Source of the DNA: Chalara sp. BL73
Taxonomy: Eukaryota; Ascomycota; Leotiomycetes; Helotiales
NCBI GenBank assembly: GCA_918026815.1
Contig: CAKJVC010000198.1
Location: forward strand, 1-64,000
Direction: 5' to 3'
Length of the DNA stretch: 64,000 bases
Positions 36,989 to 48,665 of the stretch are shown here, piece by piece. Under the pieces are notes generated by a model. It was not told where the DNA came from. It did not search any database and worked only from the letters and a program-made list of their open reading frames with translations. The translations under genes and the position numbers were made by a program. Every line of letters starts with the position of its first letter. Position 1 is the stretch's first letter.

Positions 36989-38287
36989 GATTACCAATAG
37001 AGCCGAGAAGTTATTTGAAATATAACATGGCCACCCATGATGCTCCAAGTATAGGACAGGTTCTCTTATGGATGCATGGAACAAAAGAAGCCCTGGCAAT
37101 GGTGTCCGAGGTATAGAACAAGAAGACCCGAGAAGGGCGAGTCCGAAGGACGGACACGAGAAGAGCGTAGGCAGGCGCCGATTCCCAAGAGACTGATCGA
37201 ACGGATTCTAGTCAAATGCGCCGCAGAGGAGTAATCTGCAGCGTCCGTGGCGGGCGCCTTAAATGTATAGAATGAATGGGAGACTTAAGAAAGTGATATT
37301 ACGTTGATCTTGTCGTCCAATAAGAGCTTTGAGAGGTCGCCCTCGGTTTCTCCCTAGCCGCCTCACCATGATATTGACATGGTCATTGGCGGCAGACCTC
37401 CCCTGATCCTCTAACAACATGTGAAGTACTTAAGAACGTGGTCCCTATGCTGATGGGCCGAGTTCTAGGCTGAGGGAAGGGAGTCAAGCCCTAAAATTTC
37501 GTTATGCACCTCAATATTGAGCGCCCCAATCGGGTCAAGCAGACCAGCACACAACATGCAAGTCATGTAAGCCATGCTTCCATAATCCCAGCATAGAACA
37601 ATCTTGCCTAGTCTCTTGGCTCTGCAGGACACCACAATATGACTATCGTTCACTACGTATTTCACGGATCAGGCAGGTGAACGACACACAGGAGTCCCAA
37701 AAGATCCACCTATTGCACCCGGTACTACGGTTGGTGATATTCTCTTACCGCATTTCAGCACCGCCACACCTGTAGCATTGTACCTTTGCATCAATTTGAC
37801 TTCCACCCAAATCATAGAACTAACCTTCACTAAGCCCAAGATTGACCAATAGCTATATCACAACCAACTTTATACGTTTGGGAGTTTCTGTAAGGCAATC
37901 AGACCGGGTTATTTGCCCGAGATGATTGTTCTTTCGATGAGTTGAGATTCACAGTTAGAAGCTTGTTTAGGTCAAGGTCATACGAAGTATTGGAAGATAC
38001 CAATGATATGCCTCACTATTGTTCGCCATCCACAAGACTCCCAAAGATGATATAAAGAGCAAGACTCTACTAGAATGTGCATTGATCAAAATATCATGCG
38101 CATATCGCTAAGAGTGTACACGGAATGTCACAAAGCAAGAACTACCCGTTAACCCATGCAGACAATGGGCCTGCTCATCCGTAAATTATTTCATCTGGTT
38201 CAGAATTGGTCTGTTTAAGTTTGATTGTCCTAACAACTATCTATCAACAGGTCCGAAGCACCTAAGTCTACCAAACCACGACAAATA

Positions 38288-38494
38288 ATGGGACAAAAAA
38301 CACTTCCTCAGCAACCGATCCATCGATTCCTGGCAGAGGATGGGCCTCTTTATATACCAGAAGACAAGCGCTCTTCACAGGCTGCTATTGAGGCAGCACA
38401 ACAACGCATGGCGGGCAAGCTTGCGGCATTTGATACAATATATAGCAAAGGCGCACTTGGGGAAGCAGTGGATGTTGAGAATATTCAGGGTTAG
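38288..38494 (+). other. Small ORF 2, related to the ORF at 36734
   Basis: 68 codons starting MGQKTLPQQPIHRFL; an acceptor-like ATCAACAG lies about 38 bases upstream, so it could instead be a terminal exon. The predicted helix AIEAAQQRMAGKLAAFD matches the ORF at 36734-36988. No signal peptide or known domain. The similarity between the two is the only evidence that either is or was coding. Confidence 0.3.
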
Positions 38495-38962
38495 ACCACC
38501 GTGCCTTAACCAACTAGTAGTATGACTTGATCAGGTCTAAGTCAAAGAATAGGTAGGTGACAAGCATAAGCCTGCAATGACTAAAGAGCATAGTAACTCT
38601 AGCAGGACTAAAAGAAAGCAGCACGCACCTCAGAACAAGGAACGCATTCAACGTGTGGTTGTATTTTCCCATACACCTCAGCATTGCCCACTTGGACCAC
38701 AATCGAATACCGCATAGTTCACAGCTTAGGAAAAAATACACTTCTACACCAAAGTCAGAAAATAGGTTTCCAATTGGTATCAATTCCACAGACATGCCAG
38801 CCGTAGCTATGCGACCTTCCAAAAATGCGACCATCTAATATTCCTTGCACCTCTGAAACGCCTACGCTTTTATGCTGTATCTTTCGCAAACTGTCACAAA
38901 AGAAAGAATGCATTCATTCAATGCGCTTAACGTCCATCTCCAGATTCTAAGCTCGCATATGA

Positions 38963-40640
38963 TCATTTTGGTCTCAGATCCACGACTTTGAACTTCAAAC
39001 CCTCCGCTTCGTACACATGCCCGGGTCGTAAAGCATTAGTATAAATATTCGACTCATCATGTGGATGGAAAAGGCCTGTCTTCCGGCAGTGGAGTACGGA
39101 TGACATCCCGGGAGGATCAGTTAACCGAAATACACCCCAACTAAAACATTATTAGCTGACAAGGTGCCTATGATACTTAAAGGAGTACAAACGATGGTTC
39201 TTTGCTTGGGGCACAGACAATGGCAATGCTCTCTGCCATCATGATCTGGTATCCGCAGTGTGTATGAAGGTCTCGGCTACTCAAAAAACAAGTTTGCGTA
39301 GGGTGAGTGTGGATCCAGCCCAATACCATCAAATCTTCTGAAGCACAATAGTCGAAAAATGCACTTTCGTTTATAGTCTCACAAGTATCACTTGTGCTTT
39401 CTTGTTCAGGTATCACGACGTGTGAAATAAAAAGCGCGTTTGAGACAAGTGTGCCACAAAGCATGCCGCATGTTTCCAAGTTATTGCGTGTGTTAGGTGC
39501 GGCCACCTCGAGGAATTGTGTCCGAAGAGTGGGCGGGAGGAATACAGTTCGTAATGGATTACCGTTCTCCAGATATGCAGAAGGCTCAAAAGTATACTCC
39601 GGGGCGGCGTCAAGTGAGGAGACATCCGAGCTTTGTGTATCTAATACTGTTTTGTCAGGCCGAGCGGGAGGTCTATCATATATTGGGTCTTCAAATCTTT
39701 CTTTAGGAGGCTTTGGAGGCAAGGTATGCCTGGCGGGAGATTTGGATCGTGATCTTTGCGACTGATGATTGCCATCTAGCGTTATCGGTTGGGATTTTGG
39801 AATGGAGGGATAGCGGAATTCATTGTTTGGCATTCGGGGTGGTTCTGGCATTCGCACATGCCGTTCTAATCCGTCCTTGGGATAATTGTAAGGGGCTTCC
39901 ACTCTTCTATGCGAAGCTTGCATCTGTCTTTGCATTTCATCATCATCTTGAGCCTGATTTCTTTTGGAAAGTGCAGCTTCCCAGTCGTCCCAAAGACCTG
40001 CTGTTCTTCGATCCTGCTCCTCTTGCTCAGATCCTGTTATCTGGCGCGTTGCACGGCGTTTTGTCTCCCGACGGCGTATCTCGTTATGCGCTAATTTTAC
40101 GGCCAATTCACTGTTCTCTGCGGCAGGTAAGGTTGTGGTCTTGCCAGCCACAGCTGGGTCCGCATCCATCCGTGTCCGTCCTCCATACTCATCGACTTCG
40201 GTCACCAGATTGGCTTCTCTTCTCTTTGCTAACGCTGTCTGCCACGTAGCATAGCGTGCATTAATGCGGGGTTTAAGAAGTTCTAGTCTGCTTATAATAC
40301 CCGGAACCGTCTTTTTAGCAGCTTTAAGGCCTGCTTGGCTTTCTGGATCTCGAGCTTGGGGATGACGCGGGAGCTGCTCAGTAACAAGAACGGCATATCG
40401 CATTAACAACAGATATGCCTGTTGATCATTCCCTTCCTGCTCATATATTTGTGCCTAGAGTTCATCAGCACGAAGTGCCTTGCCTTACGTTGAATTTCAA
40501 CGCACCTCTCGGACCAGCGTCTCTGCCGTCCTCAGCCAATACTTCAGTGCAATGAAAGGATTGAATTCAAATTCGGTAGCCTTGTCAGATATCTCCTTGA
40601 CGGTCATCGGCTTGGGGATGGGGAACTTTGACCCCGCCAT
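38963..40640 (-). CDS. sst2: AMSH/Sst2-like JAMM deubiquitinase (524 aa)
   Basis: Three exons: 40640-40506, 40454-39193 and 39140-38963, with introns of 51 and 52 nt. The N-terminus is a USP8-type dimerisation/MIT-like helical domain (residues about 1-115: EISDKATEFEFNPFIALKYWLRTAE). A charged, disordered middle follows, with an RxxPPKPPKERF proline-rich stretch. The MPN domain is C-terminal: the catalytic Glu lies in NLETCGMLCG, the zinc-binding JAMM motif is HTHPTQTCFLSSRDLHTH (about residues 424-441), and GVFRLTDPPGM and HCRK follow. This enzyme cleaves Lys63-linked ubiquitin chains at endosomes, working with ESCRT-0. Its start is 436 bp from that of the divergent Mtf1-like gene, so the two share a promoter region. 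Confidence 0.93.
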
Positions 40641-41076
40641 GGTTATCCTGGGAATGAAGTGTGTTCAAGGAACCCTCTGTCCTCAGGCTGCTTTTATGCT
40701 TGTTCTGTAGCCATAAGATATCAAGCATGTACTGACTATGTCAAGTCCTTCATTAGAAATTGGGCTGTGGTGGTTGTTATTGAATTGAAAAGAAGAGGTT
40801 GCTTTGTGAAGTTTGGAGGGGTCAAGGAAAGGATGTTTTGTGAATGCCTCGTCACCAGGCCAGGGACCAACTTGCCAAGGCGCCAAAACGTCAGAGCTTC
40901 TGGGACTTTACAAGGCACCGAAATATTCATCTTTCTTCAGCCCTTGCCAGCCATTCATTCATGCACTGTATTGTTTATGCTCTCCTCAAGTCAGGCCGGT
41001 CTTTATGCTATGTCTAGTTGGGATCTACGGCAACAAATACACTCCTTTCCCTAACGATCCCCCCGAATATTGATTA
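40641..41076. promoter_or_regulatory. Shared promoter region of the AMSH-like and Mtf1-like genes
   Basis: 436 bp between two divergent start codons. No other gene fits here. Both transcripts must start within it; no specific element stands out. Confidence 0.6.
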
Positions 41077-43772
41077 ATGTGGCGAGCTGGTAGCATCATA
41101 AACAGACTAGCTTTCTCACAACCGCATGGCTGTACTTTTGGTCATCTAAAATGGTATGGATGCGACACGAGATTTCTCAACCAATGCGTATTTGCTCAAT
41201 CGAGCCTACAGCCCATATGGCGACGATCCTTTACTGAGGAAGGCAGAGGCGGAGCCATCGAAGACTCTGCCATTGCAGAACGCCAAAACACCAGCATATC
41301 TGCAAGCGAGAAGAGACCCAGGGGCAGACCACGAAAGCAGGGAGGCTTCAGTACATCTGTAGAAGGGAGCAAAGCCGGAGGCAGGCCAGGAAAGCAAGAG
41401 ACAATCGGCAATGCGAAATGCCAGGGCCTGGTAGGAAGTCTGTGGAATGATAAAAACAAGAATATAGCTGTAGACCAAAAGATACATAAGTTACGAGAGG
41501 CTCAGAATGCAGAAACCACAGAGAGGAGCAACGTTGCAACTTATGATAGTGCAACGAAAACCAAAGACACTGCAATTACACTTGGAAGCGAGAATATTGT
41601 AGTTCCGCGAAGGGGCCGCCTCACTAAAAGCAAAAATAAGCCAGGTTTGGTAGATAATGTGGTAGAGGGCCAACATACTTTCGACAAAGCAAAGTTTGCT
41701 ACTTTTTATGAAGAGCTTGGACCGCATGCGAAAAGGCGTTACTCAAAGAGGATCGATATCGTGAGCAACGGATTATCCAGTAAAGAATCTAATATTCTGT
41801 GGGAAGAAATGAACTAACTTCTCCAGATGATATCGTGGATCGCTTGAAACCGACCTTAGAGAAACATATTGGGTGCGATATTATTGATCTCAATCCAGGT
41901 GTTGGCGTCTTCTCTGCAGCGTTGCATGAGCATCTTAAGCCAAGGACTCATATTTTAATGGAACAAGACCACAAGCTATACAAACCCCTGCTGCAACCGC
42001 TTCTGGATAAAGATTCAACATACAAATTTGTTCCGAAAAATGGAATTATCTGGGACAACTTGGAAAAAATCGAGGAGTATCTTACTCATCAAACGAAGTT
42101 AGATAGAAATGATCCGCGATTGGATGAACCTAATAATACACTTTTGCTAGTTGCAAACATTGGCTTCGATCCTACACGCATCTATAAAGGGTTCTCAAGC
42201 ATTGCTCAACTTGTTGTGCATCAACTATTAAGCGCATCCCGCACTCATACCCTCATTCACAAGTACGGATTAGTACGGATGCTTGTTTGGGTGTCAGACA
42301 AAGAAAGACACAAGTTGCTTCCAAGGAGTATCACTGGTAGGATTAAATCTACTGTGCAGTATGAAATATGCTGCAGGAGCATAACTGAAGTTGCATCTTC
42401 TGGAAATCTCGTTTGGAGGCGCGGGGATCGTGTCCATGCCACAGATCTCGAGGTCACTGCTACATCGCTGCAGAAGATGAAAAGTGCGGGTTTAAGTACA
42501 CCTCCTGGTCGAGAATGTCCTTGGGAGCTAGAGGTTACCAGGAATGCGCGACCAATCTCATCCGATGATTCGCCCTACACAAAAACCTACTTGATCGAGC
42601 TTGAAGATATGGAGAGAAGGTTTGCGGCTGGCGAATTCTCCAAGTACGTAGATTCACATATCTTGCCTGTGCCACCACCAAACGACTCTGAATTCTTCAC
42701 CCAAGAGTGGAAACTATTGTGTAGGTACAGAGCAGAGGTGAATCAAGTCCGGCAGAGAGGTTACGTATGGGAGACAAGGTCGTCGGCCAAAAAATTGGAG
42801 ATGTTAGAAGAAGGCTTTGCGTCTGGAAAATTTTCCAGGTATACAATACCGGAAACTGAATTGCCGCGAAGATTGTTACAAGATAGCTTACGAGACGCCC
42901 CAAAAGGACATTCCGATAAATATGGTATTTGGACACCCCAATATTCAAGGCTTCAGCGACTTCGTCAGAATTTAAGCACTCACAAAATCCGGCGTGAAAG
43001 ATATGGGAAACTTGCACGAGAATACGAGGAAATAGTCGCTCTGCAAGCAGCATCCCTCCAGCCATCCGCCACAGGCTCCACGAAGCAAGAGCTTGCATTA
43101 CGCACCCAAGAGTGGAAAGATCGTATAAAGGCATATCATCCTGACGAGCAAAAGAGGGCATTGCGCAATACCGATGACGAACTGGCCTACTTCCGTGGCA
43201 AAGATCCTATTTTAACATGGGACAATAGGAGAGCTGAGCCCGTGAAAACCTACCCAGACGAGTTCAACCCTGCTCGCTCGATCGCCCTTCTTGATTTTCA
43301 GCCCAATGCTATCTGGCCGATTCTTCGCGGAGAGCTTTACGAGCAAAACTGGGCGCACCTCAAACACATCCAGGAGCACATGTACGTTTCCGTATCCAAC
43401 ACGCTAACAAAAGCGTGCAAAAACCTTGCGCCGGGTGCCCTGGAATGGTTTCTAGCCGAATGTCCCTCGCTCACCGATCCGAGTAAAGGCGGGAACCTCG
43501 ATCCTGAGCTCCTAACCGTTAGACGATTGACCGTCGAGATGTGGGAGGAGATCCTGGAAGCATGGCTGAGGTGGCCGAATCGACCTCCGATTGCCGAAAT
43601 ATTCACAGGAGTCGCAACATACGAAAGCCTAGAGGAGAACGAGACATTTGCCAGCACGCAAAAGCGAAAAGAACGCATAGCGAGTTTCAAAGACAGGCAG
43701 GGGTTCGAAGATCACTTGCAGCTGACAGACTTAGACGGCGAGGAGGACGATAAGGACGATGATGACGAATAA
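41077..43772 (+). CDS. MTF1: Mtf1-like mitochondrial transcription factor with AT-hook (882 aa)
   Basis: Two exons, 41077-41779 and 41827-43772. The frame change near 41800 is best explained by a 47 nt intron (donor GTAAAG at 41780, branch AACTAAC, acceptor TCCAG), giving ...VSNGLSNDIVDRLKPTLEKH. The N-terminus is basic and could target mitochondria. An AT-hook, KRPRGRPRKQGG, lies at about residues 79-90, with a weaker GGRPGKQ about 12 residues on. The core resembles the rRNA adenine dimethyltransferase fold used by mtTFB/Mtf1: CDIIDLNPGVGVFSAALHE (SAM site region, degenerate), HILMEQD, LLLVANIGFDPT. Mtf1 melts promoters for the single-subunit mitochondrial RNA polymerase. The C-terminus is strongly acidic. 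At 882 aa it is much longer than yeast Mtf1 (about 340 aa); the extra C-terminal 500 residues are of unknown function. Confidence 0.8.
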
Positions 43773-44165
43773 TGTAGATTTGTAAAACTGTGAAATTATC
43801 TGTACATTAGCCACAGAGATTGTTGTACGATTAGTTGTAAAATTATGGTAGAAATCTTCCGCAGACCCTGACTCCGTGGCCGTTTCCATCCCGCTCCCAT
43901 TCCTCTTCGCTTCCGCTCCAATTCCGCCTCATACCCTCCAATAAGCACAAGCCTCACCTGCCTCACCTGCCTCGATCAAAAATATCTACCACTTGGCCCA
44001 GATGGAATATTCTGCTGTGGTAACCGTTATACAGGGGCATTTGACTATGCAAAGACAGATAATACTTCTTTATCTTCATTCAGCTTCCATTTCCCTCCCT
44101 CCCTCATCACCCACTACGATACAAACATCCGCTCAAAAGCCTTAAACAAGCATAAAAGACGGCCA
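43773..44165. other. Convergent intergenic region
   Basis: 393 bp between the 3' ends of the Mtf1-like and TPR-SET genes. No gene seen. It lies just outside the duplicated unit. Confidence 0.5.
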
Positions 44166-46595
44166 TCAAACAAACCCCTCCCCATCCCCCGTAATGATCC
44201 CCAACATCCTCCTCGCCTCAGCCTCGCACCGCGCTCGCAACCCCTCCTTCCCCAGCTCCCGATACGCATCCATGGCATACTGCAACGCGTTAAAAACCTC
44301 GCTGTTCGCCACCCCCTTCTCATAATCCAGCTCCAGCCTCGCTTCCCCTTCTCCTTCCAGTACGTTTCCGAAGCCGAAACTGCGCAGGATCTCGACTGCG
44401 TATTTGGCTGCTTTAAGATGGTTGCGTTTGGAGTGGTAGGTTTGCGTGAGCCAGATGCTCGGGTGCACTAGCAGGAGGCGGGGGATGGTGGTGTAGATTA
44501 TGGGCTCGTGGAGGGATTGGGCTTTCTTGTAGAGACGCTCGATACTGCGTAGTGTTGCCTCTGGGACCCTCTTCCCTTGTTTATGCTTCGTTGCTTCATC
44601 GCGTATCTCGTGCACGAGCTTCAGCCTCTCCTCGTGTTTCTCCTTTGGTGATTTCGTCTCAGTGGCGCAGAGAGGGCAGGTGCATTCGAAGTCCCAGTTA
44701 TTCTTGAATCTCTCTTGGCGTGTGAACAGTGATGCTTCCGGCGACGTGTAGTGGTGCGTTAGTTCGGTGCCGGAGGGGATGTCGCAGAGAGCGCGGAGAA
44801 TCATCATGTCTCCGATAAAGGAACGTGAGCAATTGGGGATACAGGAATGGTTGAGCATGGCAGCGTGTGTCCATAATCCAGCGTGGAGAAGGTCTTTCTC
44901 GCTGATGGATTTCGAAGTGGAGGCTGGGTCGTCACGGAGATAGGTTTCCCGGTAGCTGAAGCCGTTTTTGAGGCGGATTGCTTCAATCAGAAAGCTGGAT
45001 TGTTAGCATCATGTGAAGAAAATGGAGAAGGGAGCGGGTTCTTACACATCGATAATAGGTACACCGTCTACAAGTTGACCTTCTTTGCCCGTGCGGATGT
45101 ACTCACCGCTATCCAAGTTGAAAAGCCTTGAGTCCAATAGGGGGTTGTTGTATAGCTTGTGGATGAGTCCCAGAAATAGCGCACTTTGTCCGGTGCTCTT
45201 AGCTCTGGTTTTGGTGTTAAAGTTGTAGATGATAGATTGTTGATGTTCTGAGATTTCTGACAGGTTAGGGAAGTGCAGCGCTTTCTCGCAGAGAACGAGG
45301 TCTCCTCTCTTAATGTCTGTTGTGGCAAAGAGTCCTCGACCTTTCTCCTTGGTTTGCTCTACCTTTGTATTCTTGAGAAAATCTGCATGATCCAAGTGAA
45401 CATGACTTTTGCTCAAAGATTCACCCATGAGTTTGAAGTCATATGTCCCCTCTTCTTGTTCAGCGATCCTAGTCTAGACATTCCACTGATTAGAAGCACT
45501 GTATGCATGGAGCTGAGAACATACTTTTGAGCGATTGAAGTCTTTCCTGTATTTGGTATCCCTTGTGTTAGATTGCAGAGCCTTTTCAAAGTAGTTTCGA
45601 GCATCGCTATATCGCCGAAGCTCATATGCAGCTTTACCAGCACAATAATATGCTTTATGGTCAAGAGGATCTCCCGAGCAGGATACAAGAGCATCTTCCA
45701 TCGCAACATCATACCGCTTACCCGTCAAGTTCGCGTAGGCGCGCTTGCGGTACACATCCTTCACGAATGAACTTTCTTTGTTCGGACTGGAGTCTATGGC
45801 TTGTGTATAACTGCTCTTCAAATCAGCGAGGGCAGGGTCTCTTACTTACAAAATCCGAGAACGGCATTACGAAAGCTTTGTTGTCTTACCACTCAATGGA
45901 TGAGGAGAAATTCTTTCCCAGAAAAGCTTTATCCCCAGCACTCCTCCACTCCTCAGCCCCGATCTCCTTCGTCTTAGACACAACTTCCATAATCATCATC
46001 ACAGCCGGATCATCACCCCTCAAGACGGCAATATCAGAGGGGTGATCCACATGAATCGCATAATCACCTTCTCCAATATACTTTAAATACGGTTCCTTTA
46101 CCGCGAGTGTAGAGTTCAGAGGAAGGTCTGAGTCTAGAGATGTTAGATCTTGAAACGAGACCTCGAGCTTTGCAACATTGCCACCCTCTTCCTCTATGAT
46201 GGTGATGATTTGATTTGAGAGGTAGGGAGACGTGATAGTGCGGGCTGCTATAAAGCATCCTCGATGATGGACTTCTGCTTTGAGGTCTTTGAACGAAATC
46301 TGGATGTTTTCAACTCATGCCTAGTGTCACAGAGAAAGATGCCTACTTTCTGGAGATCATTTAATGAAGCAATAGATGGTGCATAAGCCGCACCTAACAT
46401 GAGAGGCCTTGGCTCCTCAGATGCTGGAGCATTTTTGAGAATCGCGATATTGTTCAAGTGTGTACTAATCAACTCTTCTTTGGAAAAATTAACGGTGAGA
46501 GTGCCATTATGGACCGATGGAGCTGCTTCCAGAGTTGTGATTTGCTGATCCAATGGAATATCATACGTATTTATCAAAGACTCTGCCTTTTGCAT
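44166..46595 (-). CDS. TPR and SET domain protein, intact copy (733 aa)
   Basis: Five exons: 46595-46347, 46299-45890, 45810-45525, 45473-45046 and 44994-44166. TPR-like helices occupy about residues 200-310 (SSSIECYTQAIDSS, YRKRAYANLTGKRYDVAMEDA, AYYCAGKAAYELRRYSDAR). A SET domain follows: KGRGLFATTDIKRGDLVLCEKA, then the key NHSCIPNCSRSF (about residue 506), the late HHYTSP, and a post-SET-like CTCPLC. SET domains methylate lysines using SAM. The target of this fungal TPR-SET family is not known. The tandem duplication begins 119 bases inside the last exon, so only this copy has the natural C-terminus (ending GIITGDGEGFV). The exon 1 donor (AAA|GTAGGC) is weak, but the joined sequence agrees with the family. 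Confidence 0.85.
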
Positions 46596-46892
46596 GGTGA
46601 CGTGAAATCTCCAGACCCATTCATGCAAGAATAATGTACTTTGAATGTTTCAATTTCTTTTCATTAAGAAGGAGAAGAAATAGAAATAAAACCCACGTTC
46701 ACTAAAAGTTATAGATGACACGGGGCAGAAACAATAGATTGATCAGATCTTGGAAGGCTCGGCTCTCCATTTAGCCGGTTTGGACCAAAGTTGAGATCTG
46801 GGTTCTCAACTGTAACCGACCACATAGGCTATTACGAACCATGATTGGCATGATCTTGGTAGACAAGTGATTGAATGCTGGCGTTTCAAACA

Positions 46893-47877
46893 TTAGTTGT
46901 ACAGAAACTTCCTAATCCCGTCCTCAATGCCTTCGGGACTTGGCTTCTCCGCACACACATCAGGCTCATACTCAAAGTTGTTTCTTAGGTAATCCCTAGT
47001 CGTAGGCCCAATCGTTGCGATATAAGTTCTAGGACATCCTTTCTCTGTTTTCTTTGGCCTCACCTTGCCTGTTCCAGGATCCAATACGTCCAAAGACCGC
47101 AGCATAGCTTCGCATCCTGTCGGCGAGAACACAACCACCCACCTAGTATCTTTATTATAGGTGGCTTTCAGCACATTTTTAAAATCCTCCTCAAAGGATT
47201 CCATTACTCCCGTGCCGTACACTACTAGTTCATCAACTTGTATTCTCTGCGCGTCGCTGAGCGCTGGGTCCATCAATGTCTTGGGAATGATATCGCGTCT
47301 CTGCTCGCCCACAAGAAAAAGCAAGGGAGGTTTGATCTTTCGATCCTGATACCAATTACCGTAATGCATTAGCATATAATGCGCCAACGCCTCGCCATTC
47401 CCCGTCTCGTCACCAAAGATATTTAATGGTGGGGTTTGAGGGATCGATCGGAGAGCGCGGGAAGTCGCAGGACCGACCGTATATATAGGTATATCTTGTA
47501 GATGTGGCCATGATTCACCACCTGCAGAATTGGGAATCAGTTGGTTTGCGACGTGGAGAGTATTTAAGAGATGGCACACCCTTCTTCTCCTCGACTAACT
47601 TGGCAAAAGCTTCCACAGCGCGCTGGGATGTAAATATCATGCCACCATATTTCGATTCCGGGGCTTTGGCTATCTCTTTCTCCTGCAGCAGATCCCGGAC
47701 GACTGTTAATCCTTCCTGGAGGAACTTGTGCTCGAGCACAGGGACGAAACACGGGTCGAATCGAACAGGTCCATCTGTTGTCGAAAACTTCTCCTCATAT
47801 CCGTCATTGGGTGTCGATCGGGTTTTCAAAAGCAGGATCGGAGTATCTGCGACCGGTCCCTGGCCGTCATGGCTCAT
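46893..47877 (-). CDS. HEM4: Uroporphyrinogen-III synthase, copy 1 (308 aa)
   Basis: Closes and inverts hydroxymethylbilane to uroporphyrinogen III (EC 4.2.1.75), a cytosolic step of heme biosynthesis. Two exons, 47877-47580 and 47521-46893, with a 58 nt intron (donor GTGTGC, acceptor CTGCAG). HEM4 family landmarks are GGMIFTSQRAVEAFAKL in the first half, YTVGPATSRALRSI in the middle, LLFLVGEQRRDIIP, WVVVFSPTGCEAML, and the C-terminal IATIGPTTRDYLR. The length is normal. It differs from copy 2 by one residue (Arg20 here, Lys20 there; CG versus TT at 47819-47820). Its 3' end is about 300 bases from the TPR-SET start on the same strand; its 5' end diverges from ERV1. Confidence 0.9.
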
Positions 47878-48665
47878 GATTGCATTGTATCAAGCAATTG
47901 AAGCTATGAAGAAATTGTACGACTGGTGATGGAAGACGATGATGGAGGGGTTGGCGGGACCAAAAATCAATGCACCGCCTAATTCTGCCATACCACATAA
48001 CTAGCTCAAGACCACAACTTCATTCAAAAGATGACATCGGGATCAGACTTAAGGACACAAAAAAAGAATATCGTCTCTCACGTTGTATATATCAAGTAAA
48101 CTAAGACTCTCCCTCACCGCCACTAGGTGAAGGGGTGTATAAATCCACTCTAATCAGGTCTCTATGATTCAATGAAAGGAGATTCCGAGTTTTCGACAAG
48201 AGATACATCCTGCTTTTGACCCTATGATGATATGGTAGCTTGTGTCCTTTCTTTTATCATTTTCATCTCCACTATTAAGCTCTCTCCCAATAAAAGTACA
48301 ACTGTTCTTATGCACAATTATACAGCTGCATAAATACCCGACAAAGTGCATATCAGTAATGCCGTCCAATTCTGCCATAACACATCCCATATCAATTTAA
48401 CCCTTACTATCATGAATTGCTTTCAATATTTCAAGACTCAAAATAAAATATGGACAACTTCCTAAGTTAAGAACCGGCCTGGATTAAATTATGTAGACAT
48501 CACCGCACATCCTTAATATATCCATCCAACCACACCTGACCAATCATCCCGGTCCATCATTTCCCCGTTCCGCATTACATATCAACTTTCACATCCATAT
48601 ATTTACACTTTTCCTTCCTCTTGCACTTCCCTCCCCATTCCCTCCAAACAACCAAAAAAAAGAAA
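47878..48665. promoter_or_regulatory. Divergent promoter region HEM4 / ERV1, copy 1
   Basis: 788 bp between divergent start codons. No other gene seen. Most of the non-homopolymer differences between the two copies fall here (about 48148, 48173-48176 and 48359-48382). Confidence 0.6.

Larger units (their letters stand above)
34610..38962. other. Gene-poor AT-rich region, possible decayed repeats
   Basis: 4.35 kb without a convincing gene. ORFs are short and no transposase or reverse transcriptase motif is visible. It contains a T7/A14 run at about 35670-35688 and a sharper GC-rich patch at about 37110-37240. The general look (many stops, AT-rich, isolated GC-rich patch) suggests old repeat DNA altered by point mutation, but no terminal repeats were identified. 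Two small related ORFs are listed separately. Confidence 0.4.

Noticed and set aside
41761..41826. Alternative Mtf1 intron with perfect donor GTGAGC at 41761
   Set aside because: That 66 nt intron leaves the downstream exon in a frame with an early stop; the donor at 41780 restores the conserved frame.
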